Source of the DNA: Microbacterium sp.
GTDB lineage: Bacteria > Actinomycetota > Actinomycetes > Actinomycetales > Microbacteriaceae
Assembly (NCBI GenBank): GCA_003248845.1
Contig: QFPD01000080.1
Span: forward strand, 1-7,866
DNA: 7,866 nt
Reading direction: 5' to 3'
In this document: piece after piece, positions 1 to 6,457 of the stretch
Numbering within the stretch: the first letter of the stretch is position 1
Layout of the letters: each line of letters opens with the position of its first letter
Translations under genes and position numbers: made by a program
The notes under the pieces: model-generated
What the model saw: the letters and a program-made list of their open reading frames with translations, nothing else
What the model was told of the DNA's origin: nothing
Database searches by the model: none

Positions 1-840
1 CAGCGCGAACGCGGTCTCGAACGCGCGCGGGTGCCCCGCGGCTTCGACGACGAGAGGAACCCTGATGCCGGCATCCGCCGCTTCCTCCGGCGTGTAGACC
101 TCGTCTGCGCCGAGCTCGCGCGCGCGGTCGAGCTTCGAGCGGACCCCATCGATGCCGATCACGCGCCCGTAGCCGAGAGACGCCGCAGTCAGGAGTGCTG
201 CCATGCCGACGCCGCCGAGACCGACGATCGCGATGTCATCGCCGTCCTTCGCCGCTCCCGCATTGACCACGGCGCCACCGCCTGTGAGAACGGCGCAGCC
301 GAGTACGGCGGCGACCTCCGGCGGAACGTCTGCGCCGACCACGACGGCGGAGCGGCGGTCGACGACGGCGTGAGTCGCGAATCCGGAGACGCCGAGGTGA
401 TGGAAGACCCCGGTGCCGTCGCCGGCGAAGCGCAGCCTCGACCCGCCCGACATGAGCTCTCCGGCGCCGTTCGCGGCCGTTCCGGGCACGCACGGCATGA
501 CGCCGCCCGTGCGGCATCCGTCGCACTCACCGCACCGAGGCAGGAACGCCATGACGACGCGGTCGCCGACGGAGAAGCCGTCCTGCGCGGCTCGCGCGCC
601 GACCTGCTCGACGATCCCGGCCGCCTCGTGCCCGAGGAGCATCGGAATCGGCCGCACGCGGTTGCCGTCGACGACCGAGAGATCGGAGTGGCAGATGCCG
701 GCCGCCTCGATGCGCACGAGGATCTCGTCTGTGCGCGGGTCGGCGAGATCGAGCACCCGGATCTCCAGCGGAGCGGAGTCGCGGTAGGGACGGGTGGCGC
801 CGATCTCGGTGAGGACGGCTCCGCGGATGGATGTGGTCAT
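1..840 (-). CDS. Zinc-dependent alcohol dehydrogenase (MDR family), C-terminus cut by window edge
   Basis: Medium-chain NAD(P)-dependent alcohol dehydrogenase, oxidising an alcohol to an aldehyde or the reverse in the cytosol. The reverse strand is open from 840 to the left edge (280 codons); about 85-90 C-terminal residues are missing compared with the usual ~365. Catalytic zinc ligands are visible: Cys50 (AAGICHSD), His71 (LLGHEAAG) and Cys182 (GCAVLTG). The structural-zinc lobe has Cys103, 106, 109 and 117. The Rossmann motif GLGGVG is at 207-212, and Asp231 at the end of the second strand favours NAD over NADP. The lobe and the GC-x4-G motif place it in the class I/III or aryl-alcohol type group; the substrate cannot be told. 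ATG at 840 is chosen because GGAAG lies 4 nt upstream; in-frame ATGs at 855 and 858 are possible alternatives. It is divergent from the next gene across about 100 nt. Confidence 0.93.
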   Translation of the reverse strand, partial: MTTSIRGAVLTEIGATRPYRDSAPLEIRVLDLADPRTDEILVRIEAAGICHSDLSVVDGNRVRPIPMLLGHEAAGIVEQVGARAAQDGFSVGDRVVMAFLPRCGECDGCRTGGVMPCVPGTAANGAGELMSGGSRLRFAGDGTGVFHHLGVSGFATHAVVDRRSAVVVGADVPPEVAAVLGCAVLTGGGAVVNAGAAKDGDDIAIVGLGGVGMAALLTAASLGYGRVIGIDGVRSKLDRARELGADEVYTPEEAADAGIRVPLVVEAAGHPRAFETAFAL

Positions 841-940
841 GTGTCTTCCGCCCATCATCTTCGGCATCATCGGTGGCGCCTGAACGATCGTATCGACTGT
901 GGAATACTTCGAGGTCAGTTCGCAGACCTGGAGGCCCGGC

Positions 941-1360
941 GTGAGCACCCCCGATGTCGTCGACATCCTGCTCGAGATCTTCACCTGGGTGGGATTCGGC
1001 GGCGCCGTCGCGCTCGCGATCGCCGCTGTCGTGATGTGGGCGGTCGATGGCACCTGGCTCTCCGCCGAGGCCATCGTCGATCGGGAGGACGACACCACCG
1101 CGGGGGAGCCGATGACGGTCGTGCGCTGGTACGACGCCGACGGCGATGCCAATCGCGCCGTGGCGAGCCCGGACGAGGCGGCGGAGCTGACGGGGCGGGA
1201 CGTGGCATCCATCTGGTACCGCCACGGATGGACGGGCCGCATGCGGCTGACGAGGCGCCCGCCGGGACTCCGTCGGGTGATCTGGAGCGCCGGCGGCATG
1301 CTCGCTCTCGGCATCCTCTCGGTCGCGGCGAGCATCGTCCTGTATTTCTTGCGCGGCTGA
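941..1360 (+). CDS. Small two-helix membrane protein, function unknown
   Basis: A 139-residue protein of no recognised family. It has a hydrophobic helix at about 14-36, a polar middle of about 75 residues with charged and aromatic stretches (VVRWYDADGDA, ASIWYRHGW), then a basic segment and a second helix at about 112-136, ending a few residues later. Both termini are therefore probably on the same side, with the polar middle on the other. The GTG at 941 is chosen because a full GGAGG (930-934) lies 6 nt upstream; an in-frame ATG at 899 would add 14 residues without a comparable ribosome binding site. It ends 38 nt before the MMPL exporter. That gene appears to have its own promoter, so co-transcription is possible but not needed. 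A conserved hypothetical protein is the safest description. Confidence 0.75.
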   Translation: MSTPDVVDILLEIFTWVGFGGAVALAIAAVVMWAVDGTWLSAEAIVDREDDTTAGEPMTVVRWYDADGDANRAVASPDEAAELTGRDVASIWYRHGWTGRMRLTRRPPGLRRVIWSAGGMLALGILSVAASIVLYFLRG

Positions 1361-1377
1361 TGTTTCTCGCGGAGCTG

Positions 1378-1398
1378 ATTGCTAGCTAAGCTAGCGAT
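1378..1398 (+). promoter_or_regulatory. Operator-like palindrome over the -10 box of the MMPL exporter gene
   Basis: A 21-nt near-perfect inverted repeat: the core GCTAGCT-A-AGCTAGC (1381-1395) has 7-nt arms around one central base, and it extends to 10-nt arms with one mismatch. It ends directly before the ATG at 1399. Inside it, TAAGCT (1387-1392) fits a TAnnnT -10 box whose transcript would begin at the A of the ATG, so the mRNA may be leaderless; no ribosome binding site lies close upstream. No good -35 box is visible. A dimeric repressor (for example MarR or TetR type) bound here would block initiation. The regulator itself is not in the window. Confidence 0.6.
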
Positions 1399-3663
1399 AT
1401 GACCGCACCCAGGGATGTGCCCACCCGCTGGCTCCGCATCGGAATCCCGGTGCTGCTCGTACTGATCTGGCTCGTCGGCGGATCGATCGGCGGACCCTAC
1501 TTCGGCAAGGTCGACGAGGTCGCGACGAACGATCAGTCGAGCTTCCTGCCGTCATCCGCCGAGGCGACGCAGGTGCAGGAGCGCCTGGCCGACTTCACCG
1601 GCGGCGACACGATCCCCGCTGCCGTCGTCGTCACGGGAGATGGTGCACTCACCGAGGCCCAGCTGTCGGACATCGACGAGCTCGCGACGTCGATCGGCGC
1701 GGTGGCGGGCGTAGGGGAGATCTCGCCCGCGCTGCCCTCAGACGACGGCGAGGCCGTGCAGCTGTTCGTGCCCATCGACTCGTCCGGAGACGTCGGCGAG
1801 ACCGTCGCCGCCGTGCGTGAAGTCATCGCCGATGATCTGCCGGCGGGACTGGATGCCTGGGTCACGGGCCCCGCGGGTTTCACGGCCGACCTCGTCGCAG
1901 GGTTCCTCGGCATCGACGGGCTCCTGCTCGGCGTCGCGCTCGGCGCCGTCTTCATCATCCTCGTGATCGTCTACCGCTCGCCGCTGCTGCCGATCCTCGT
2001 GCTCCTCACCTCGACATTCGCGCTGTGCGTCGCGTTGCTGACCGTCTGGTGGCTCGCGAAGGCCGGCGTGTTCGTCCTGAACGGCCAGGTCCAGGGCATC
2101 CTCTTCATCCTCGTCATCGGTGCGGCGACCGACTACGCGCTTCTCTACGTCGCCCGCTTCCGCGAGGCGATCGGTCGCGGTGAGGCACGCTGGAAGGCGA
2201 CGACATCCGCCTGGCGCGGCGCGTTCGAACCCATCCTCGCATCGGGCGGAACCGTCATCGCAGGCCTGCTGTGCCTCCTGCTCAGCGACCTGGCGACCAA
2301 TCGCGCGCTCGGGCCGATCGCCTCGATCGGCATCGTCTTCGCGGTGCTGTCGGCGCTGACCTTCCTGCCCGCGCTTCTGGCTCTCACCGGGCGGGCGGCC
2401 TTCTGGCCGTTCATTCCGAAGCCCGGTGCGCGCACCGACCCCGGCGATGCCGCGGAAGCGCTCGTCACCGACCCGCACGCGCCGGTGAAGGGCTTCTGGT
2501 CGCGCCAGGCGCGCCTCATCGCGCGCCACGCGCGCCCGGTCTGGATCGTGACGACGGTCGTGCTGATCGCGGCCGCGGCCGGCGTGCTGCAGCTGAAGGC
2601 CGACGGTGTGCCGCAGTCCGACCTCGTGCTGGGCGCGTCCGAGGCGCGCGACGGTCAGGACGTTCTCGCGCAGCACTTCGCGGCCGGTTCCGGCATCCCC
2701 GCGTACGTCATCGTGCCGGAGGACCGCGTCGCCGACGCCGTGCAGGTGCTGACGGATGCCGAGGGCATCGACAGCATCGCGGCGGTGTCTCAGGACGCGG
2801 CATCCGGCCAGATCGGCGTCGCGCTCGACGGCGGCGACGTCGTCTACACGGTGGCGGGCCCGCCGCAGGCGTCTGGAGCTCCGGCGCCCACGCCCACGGT
2901 GGCGGGCGGCGACGTGCTGCTCGTTGCGACCCTCACCGACGAGGCGGACTCTCTCGCCGCTGAGGATGCCGTGCGGAGCCTGCGCACGGCGCTCGCCGAC
3001 GAGCTCGGCGCCGGGACCACGTTCGTGGGCGGCCCCACCGCGATCGACCTCGACACGAACGATACGTCGATCCGCGACCGCACGGTGATCATCCCGGTGA
3101 TCCTCGTCGTGATCCTCGTCATCCTCATGCTGCTGCTGCGGGCCGTCGTCGCGCCGCTGCTGCTCATCGCGAGCGTGATCCTCTCGTTCGGCTCGGCCTT
3201 GGGGGTGAGCGCGCTCATCTTCAACCACGTCTTCGACTTCCCCGGCGCCGATCCGGCGGTGCCGCTGTACGGGTTCGTCTTCCTCGTGGCGCTCGGCGTC
3301 GACTACAACATCTTCTTGATGTCGCGCGTGCGTGAGGAGTCGCTGCGCCATGGCACGCGTCCCGGCATCCTGCGCGGCCTCGTCGCGACGGGCGGTGTCA
3401 TCACGTCGGCCGGCCTCGTGCTCGCGGCGACATTCGCGGCGCTCGGGGTCATCCCGATCCTGTTCCTTGCGCAACTGGCTTTCATCGTCGCCTTCGGCGT
3501 GCTGCTCGACACGTTCGTCGTGCGGTCGCTCCTCGTTCCCGCCGCGGCGTACGACCGGGGTCGGGTGATCTGGTGGCCGTCGACGCTCTCGAGGTCGGAT
3601 GCCGCCGCGATTCCCGTCGAGACGATGACGCGGGCCGAGTACCGGGCTAGCCTCGAAGAATGA
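1399..3663 (+). CDS. MMPL/RND-family membrane exporter
   Basis: A proton-driven transporter of the MMPL branch of the RND superfamily, in the cytoplasmic membrane; family members export lipids, hydrophobic compounds or drugs. The 754 residues form two homologous halves. Each half has one helix (about 13-30 and 380-397), a large extracytoplasmic domain (about 35-170 and 400-560) and a bundle of five helices (about 172-333 and 563-716). The proton-relay Asp-Tyr pairs are present: Asp245-Tyr246 in GAATDYALLY and Asp635-Tyr636 in GVDYNIFL, at positions comparable to those of mycobacterial MmpL3. A Pro/Ala-rich linker is at about 488-501. No ribosome binding site precedes the ATG, which abuts a palindromic operator. 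The stop codon overlaps the pncA start as ATGA. The operator suggests inducible expression by a substrate-sensing repressor. The substrate is unknown. Confidence 0.93.
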   Translation: MTAPRDVPTRWLRIGIPVLLVLIWLVGGSIGGPYFGKVDEVATNDQSSFLPSSAEATQVQERLADFTGGDTIPAAVVVTGDGALTEAQLSDIDELATSIGAVAGVGEISPALPSDDGEAVQLFVPIDSSGDVGETVAAVREVIADDLPAGLDAWVTGPAGFTADLVAGFLGIDGLLLGVALGAVFIILVIVYRSPLLPILVLLTSTFALCVALLTVWWLAKAGVFVLNGQVQGILFILVIGAATDYALLYVARFREAIGRGEARWKATTSAWRGAFEPILASGGTVIAGLLCLLLSDLATNRALGPIASIGIVFAVLSALTFLPALLALTGRAAFWPFIPKPGARTDPGDAAEALVTDPHAPVKGFWSRQARLIARHARPVWIVTTVVLIAAAAGVLQLKADGVPQSDLVLGASEARDGQDVLAQHFAAGSGIPAYVIVPEDRVADAVQVLTDAEGIDSIAAVSQDAASGQIGVALDGGDVVYTVAGPPQASGAPAPTPTVAGGDVLLVATLTDEADSLAAEDAVRSLRTALADELGAGTTFVGGPTAIDLDTNDTSIRDRTVIIPVILVVILVILMLLLRAVVAPLLLIASVILSFGSALGVSALIFNHVFDFPGADPAVPLYGFVFLVALGVDYNIFLMSRVREESLRHGTRPGILRGLVATGGVITSAGLVLAATFAALGVIPILFLAQLAFIVAFGVLLDTFVVRSLLVPAAAYDRGRVIWWPSTLSRSDAAAIPVETMTRAEYRASLEE
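3625..3653 (+). promoter_or_regulatory. Possible internal promoter for leaderless pncA
   Basis: Within the last codons of the exporter gene, ATGACG (3625-3630, TGAC shared with the -35 consensus) is followed after 17 nt by TAGCCT (3648-3653, a TAnnnT -10 box). Transcription would then begin at about 3660, the A of the pncA ATG. pncA has only GAAG close to its start and no proper ribosome binding site, which fits a leaderless transcript. It could equally be translated by coupling through the ATGA overlap. Confidence 0.4.
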
Positions 3664-4241
3664 CCAGGGCACTCTTCATCGTCGACGTGCAGAACGACTT
3701 CACCGAGGGAGGTGCGCTCGGCGTCGCCGGGGGAGACGCGGTCGCCACGGGCATCACGGCGCATCTCGCCGCGCACGCGGGGGACTATGCCGTCATCGTC
3801 GCCTCGCGCGACTGGCACGACCCGGACTCCGACAACGGCGGGCACATCGCTCTCGAGGGCGAGCCCGACTTCGTCGGCACGTGGCCCGTGCACTGCGTCG
3901 CGGGCACCGAGGGCGCCGAGTACGACCCCGGTCTGGACACCTCCGCGGTGACCGTCCACGTGATCAAGGGGCAGGGGAAGCCCGCCTATTCCCTGTACGA
4001 GGGCACGACGGACGCCGGTGAGCCGGTCGCCGCGCTGCTGTCCGCCCACGGGGTCACCGAGGTCGACGTCACGGGGATCGCCACCGACCACTGCGTCAGA
4101 GCGTCGGCGCTGGATGCCATCGAGCACGGCATCCACGTGCGGGTGCTCACCGGTCTCGTCGCCGGCGTCGCGCCGGAGTCGTCCGAGGCGGCACTCGCCG
4201 AGCTCGCGCACGCCGGCGCCGAACTGGTGGATGCCGCATGA
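3660..4241 (+). CDS. pncA: Nicotinamidase (isochorismatase-fold amidohydrolase)
   Basis: Cytosolic enzyme hydrolysing nicotinamide to nicotinate and ammonia in the NAD salvage pathway; homologues also activate pyrazinamide. At 193 residues it is close to the family norm of about 186. The Cys-hydrolase triad is visible: Asp9 (FIVDVQNDF), Lys103 (IKGQGKPAY) and Cys145 in GIATDHCVRAS, with the conserved cis-peptide at Ile140-Ala141. Metal-binding residues are Asp51 and His53 (SRDWH), His62 and probably a neighbouring position; His78 lies in the conserved WPVHCV segment. The match to mycobacterial PncA around the nucleophile is near identical over the motif. ATG 3660 overlaps the exporter's stop (ATGA), and its own stop overlaps the next start (ATGA). 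It has no evident functional tie to the membrane-protein neighbours. Confidence 0.95.
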   Translation: MTRALFIVDVQNDFTEGGALGVAGGDAVATGITAHLAAHAGDYAVIVASRDWHDPDSDNGGHIALEGEPDFVGTWPVHCVAGTEGAEYDPGLDTSAVTVHVIKGQGKPAYSLYEGTTDAGEPVAALLSAHGVTEVDVTGIATDHCVRASALDAIEHGIHVRVLTGLVAGVAPESSEAALAELAHAGAELVDAA

Positions 4242-4858
4242 GCGCCCCGGCTGGCTGGTACCCCGATCCCTCCGACCCGACGCGTCAGCGCTGGTGGGAC
4301 GGCGCCCGCTGGGCGGCTCCCGCTGCTCCGGTGGCGCCCGCGCCTCAGGTCGCGGCATCGGGTGCGGCACCGGTCGCGGTGGACACGAACACCGTCTGGG
4401 TGTGGCTCGCAATCGTGATGTCCGTGCTGCCGATCGGCGTCCTGTTCCTGATCGACTGGGACGGGTATCTCGTCGCGCTGTCGCAGGTGACGAGCGGTTT
4501 CAACCCCACGGCGGACCTTCTGCAGTGGGAGGCGCACGTCTTCGCCGTGTCGGCGCTCAGCTGGATCGCGATGGCCGCGTTCATCCTGTTCTCGTGGCTC
4601 GACTGGCGCGAGCTGCGGCGCCGCGGCGTCGCCGCCCCGTTCCACTGGGCGTGGTCGTTCTTCGCCCTCGTCAACGGGGGTCTCGCCGCTTACATGATCG
4701 GGCGCGCCGTCGTGCTGAAGCGCCGGACGGTGTCGGGCGGCTGGCCGCCGCTGTGGGTCTGGATCGGTACGACCGCGCTGGGCTTCGTCATCGGGATCGT
4801 CTGGATGATCGGATTCCTCTCGAAGCTCTTCACCGTCGTCGGCGGGATGGCCGCCTGA
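4238..4858 (+). CDS. DUF2510 domain membrane protein
   Basis: A 206-residue protein. It begins with a DUF2510 motif at about 6-26 (GWYPDP...RWWDG..W), a short Trp-rich module typical of actinobacterial membrane proteins and thought to lie on the cytoplasmic side. A Pro/Ala linker (27-50) follows, then four membrane helices at about 53-72, 100-120, 135-156 and 170-193. A basic loop, WRELRRRG, follows helix 2. The start ATG overlaps the pncA stop by 4 nt (ATGA), and a weak GGTGG lies 7 nt upstream, so translation is probably coupled to pncA. DUF2510 has no assigned biochemical activity. The transmembrane part matches no family I recognise. Confidence 0.85.
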   Translation: MSAPAGWYPDPSDPTRQRWWDGARWAAPAAPVAPAPQVAASGAAPVAVDTNTVWVWLAIVMSVLPIGVLFLIDWDGYLVALSQVTSGFNPTADLLQWEAHVFAVSALSWIAMAAFILFSWLDWRELRRRGVAAPFHWAWSFFALVNGGLAAYMIGRAVVLKRRTVSGGWPPLWVWIGTTALGFVIGIVWMIGFLSKLFTVVGGMAA

Positions 4859-4908
4859 ATCGGCGAGGCCCTCGCCCGCCTCGGCGGCGCTTCGCACCGC
4901 CACCCGTC

Positions 4909-5130
4909 GTGCAGTGGGGGCTGTTCGCCTTACAGGTGTGGGGCGTCATCCTCGTCATCGCTGCAACCGTGCTGCGCGTCCACCTCGCGGCGCTCATCAT
5001 GGCCGTCGTCCTGCTGATCGTGAGCGTGCTGCGTGTGTGGGCCGAGCCGGGGCGCACGACGCGATGGTTCGTCTGGATCTCGCCCGTGGTGTTGGCGGTC
5101 GCCGTGATCGTCTGGCTCGCCGCAGGCTGA
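4909..5130 (+). CDS. Small hydrophobic membrane protein, 73 residues
   Basis: The reading frame ending at 5130 encodes a typical membrane protein only in its last 73 codons. Helices lie at about 4-20, 25-43 and 53-71, with a charged loop (RVWAEPGRTTRW) between the second and third. The part of the open frame upstream of 4909 is Arg/Pro-rich and reads as a shadow of the preceding genes. GTG at 4909 is the only start codon of the usual kinds between the DUF2510 stop (4858) and the hydrophobic segment. No clear ribosome binding site is visible, so the start is uncertain. It is 50 nt downstream of the DUF2510 gene on the same strand, probably in the same operon. No family is recognised. It ends 15 nt before the converging yidC stop. 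Confidence 0.6.
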   Translation: MQWGLFALQVWGVILVIAATVLRVHLAALIMAVVLLIVSVLRVWAEPGRTTRWFVWISPVVLAVAVIVWLAAG

Positions 5131-5145
5131 ACCGGACGCTCGGGC

Positions 5146-5904
5146 TCACGAGGGCGTGGGATACCTCCGCCGAAGGATGAGGCGCTGGACGAGCGTCCAC
5201 GTGACCGTTGTGAGCAGGTACAGGCCGGCGGCGAGCGGCACGAAGACTGCGACGAAGGCGGTCGCGAACTGCAGGACACCCAGCAAACCCACCGGGGCGG
5301 CCGGGATGCCGGAGACATCCGACGCCTCCGGCTTCGGGGGGCGGAAGAGCCTCCGGGTGAGCTCGCCGACGAGGGCGATGGCGAGTACGAGGCATCCGGT
5401 CACGATCCAGGTCGCGGGGTCCGCCGTGCCTGCGCGCACGGCGCCGACGAGGCTTGTGTCGAGCGGTACACCGAAGAGGTTCTGCGCGAGCAGCTCGTTC
5501 GCGTGGCCGCCGATCACCGGGTGCAGGAACACCGAGTACAGCAGCCCGACGATCGGGGCTTGGAGGAGCAGCGGCAGGCACCCCGCGAACGGTGACGCAC
5601 CTTCGGCGCGATAGAGCTCCATCGTCGCGCGCTGAAGGCGTTCGCGGTCGCCACGGTGCCGCTTCTGCAGCTCGCGCAGGCGCGGGGCGAGCCGCGCGCG
5701 GGTCTGCTCGGCCTTCGCCTGGGCGACGCCGGCCGGGATGAGGGCCGCGCGCGCGAGAAGCGTGACGAGTACGACGGCGAGGGCGCCGGCGAGGGCGCCG
5801 GCGAGGGCGCCGGTTGCGGGGGTGAGGAGTGAGATCAGGGCCATCAGGCCGGTGGAGGTGAGGTCGAGAAGGGCCGAGAAGACGGGCAGGGTCGAGAGGT
5901 CCAC
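5146..5904 (-). CDS. YidC/Oxa1-family membrane protein insertase, short paralogue
   Basis: Membrane insertase that helps helices partition from the cytosol into the lipid bilayer. The 252 residues have the five-helix core of Gram-positive YidC: helix 1 at about 35-58 carrying the groove arginine Arg52 (LLARAALIPAG), a charged cytosolic hairpin at about 62-100, helix 2 in the conserved SPFAGCLPLLLQAPIVGLLYSVF region (104-126), and later helices at about 165-182, 205-222 and 223-240. It ends with the family's LLTTVTWTLVQRLILRR. There is no large periplasmic domain. Start is GTG 5904, giving the MDLSTLP opening expected of this subgroup, but no ribosome binding site precedes it. It lies downstream of the DUF6412 gene (78-nt gap), a pairing seen in related actinobacteria. 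It is not in an rnpA-yidC-jag context, so it is probably an accessory copy. Confidence 0.9.
   Translation of the reverse strand: MDLSTLPVFSALLDLTSTGLMALISLLTPATGALAGALAGALAVVLVTLLARAALIPAGVAQAKAEQTRARLAPRLRELQKRHRGDRERLQRATMELYRAEGASPFAGCLPLLLQAPIVGLLYSVFLHPVIGGHANELLAQNLFGVPLDTSLVGAVRAGTADPATWIVTGCLVLAIALVGELTRRLFRPPKPEASDVSGIPAAPVGLLGVLQFATAFVAVFVPLAAGLYLLTTVTWTLVQRLILRRRYPTPS
5775..5814 (-). repeat. 12-nt tandem repeat inside the yidC paralogue
   Basis: Three consecutive copies of GAGGGCGCCGGC (plus strand; 5779-5790, 5791-5802, 5803-5814, the last with one mismatch), with a partial copy before them. The unit is a multiple of three, so it adds Ala-Leu-Ala-Gly blocks (residues about 33-43) at the start of the first core helix without shifting the frame. 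Slippage could lengthen or shorten this helix by four residues per unit. Confidence 0.85.
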
Positions 5905-5924
5905 GGGGCATCCATTCGTCGGAG

Positions 5925-5943
5925 CGATCAGGTCGGCTGATCG
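5925..5943 (-). promoter_or_regulatory. Small stem-loop upstream of the yidC start
   Basis: CGATCA and TGATCG form a perfect 6-bp stem around a 7-nt loop in the DUF6412-yidC gap. It ends 20 nt before the GTG start of yidC, which lacks a ribosome binding site. It could influence translation or be a site for a dimeric protein. A 6-bp stem can occur by chance, so this is tentative. Confidence 0.3.
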
Positions 5944-5982
5944 GCCGCGAGGGATGCCGGGGCTCTGCCCGGCGGATCGACG

Positions 5983-6273
5983 CTACGCGGCCGCGAGCAC
6001 TCGACCGGGACCGCGGCGACGGACATGCCCCGCCGCGTCGGGATCGCTCTGCGCGAGCGGTGCGCGCAGCTCGGAGCAGCGCGTCGGATGGGAGGCGGCG
6101 CCACGCGGGTGGGCGGGCGCGGCGTCGGCGACGACCGCGACGAGGAGCGCCGCCAGAGCGAGAGCGACGACGGCCACGACAGTCAAGGAGCCGCTCGCCG
6201 TGGGATCGGCCAGCGCGAGAAGGCCGGTCGCGGCGAGCAGCGCGCGCAGGATGCCGGCGATGATGTCGATCAT
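5983..6273 (-). CDS. DUF6412 family small membrane protein
   Basis: A 96-residue protein with two adjacent hydrophobic helices (about 4-22 and 28-52) followed by a basic, polar tail. The tail contains LAQSDPDAAGHVRRRGPG (about 73-90), which matches the L-x-Q-x-DPDAAG-x-x-RPRAPG signature I associate with DUF6412; the match is from memory and not from a search. The start ATG at 6273 is supported by GGGAGG 4 nt upstream. It is the first gene of a two-gene unit with the YidC paralogue, 78 nt apart. Because proteins of this type occur next to short YidC paralogues, a role as an insertase partner or assembly factor is plausible but unproven. The upstream 184 nt to the tRNA hold its promoter; TACGCT (6324-6319, reverse strand) is a possible -10 box. 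Confidence 0.8.
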   Translation of the reverse strand: MIDIIAGILRALLAATGLLALADPTASGSLTVVAVVALALAALLVAVVADAAPAHPRGAASHPTRCSELRAPLAQSDPDAAGHVRRRGPGRVLAAA

Positions 6274-6367
6274 GCTGCCTCCCGTTCTGCGACGCGGCGT
6301 CGTGCTCTTCTGGAGATCAGCGTACCCGGGCCGCGTCGGGACGACGTAGGTGCGCGTGCATCTCTCG

Positions 6368-6383
6368 TCGACGAGCTCGTCGA
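6368..6383. promoter_or_regulatory. 16-bp perfect palindrome in the DUF6412/tRNA intergenic region
   Basis: TCGACGAGCTCGTCGA reads the same on both strands. It lies in the divergent gap between the DUF6412-yidC unit (start 6273) and the tRNA-Lys gene (6458), about 90 nt upstream of each. A two-fold site of this length may bind a dimeric regulator, but it has no loop and is built of CGA/TCG repeats that are common in this GC-rich DNA. Confidence 0.35.
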
Positions 6384-6445
6384 TCGCGGCTGATCGCCAC
6401 CCGCCCGCAGGAGGAATCGCGTCACCCGGTGCCTGCGTAGCTTGC

Positions 6446-6451
6446 TAGGCT
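6446..6451 (+). promoter_or_regulatory. -10 box of the tRNA-Lys gene
   Basis: TAGGCT fits the TAnnnT -10 consensus. Six bases separate it from G1 of the tRNA at 6458, so transcription would begin at or very near the mature 5' end, leaving little or no leader for RNase P. No convincing -35 box is seen 17-19 nt upstream. Confidence 0.45.
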
Positions 6452-6457
6452 GAAACC

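Noticed and set aside
31..1389. Long plus-strand frame of 452 codons at the left end
   Set aside because: It is Arg/His/Asp-rich with no motif and lies opposite the dehydrogenase gene, which has all zinc ligands and the Rossmann motif, and across the 139-aa gene. It is a GC-driven shadow.
1738..3672. Reverse-strand frame of 644 codons opposite the exporter
   Set aside because: Its composition (Arg, Asp, Glu, His) is that of an antisense shadow of a hydrophobic protein, with no domain, while the plus strand encodes a complete MMPL transporter.
5738..6393. Plus-strand frames over the DUF6412-yidC region
   Set aside because: They are Arg/Ala-rich shadows. The reverse strand has membrane helices, family motifs and, for DUF6412, a strong ribosome binding site.
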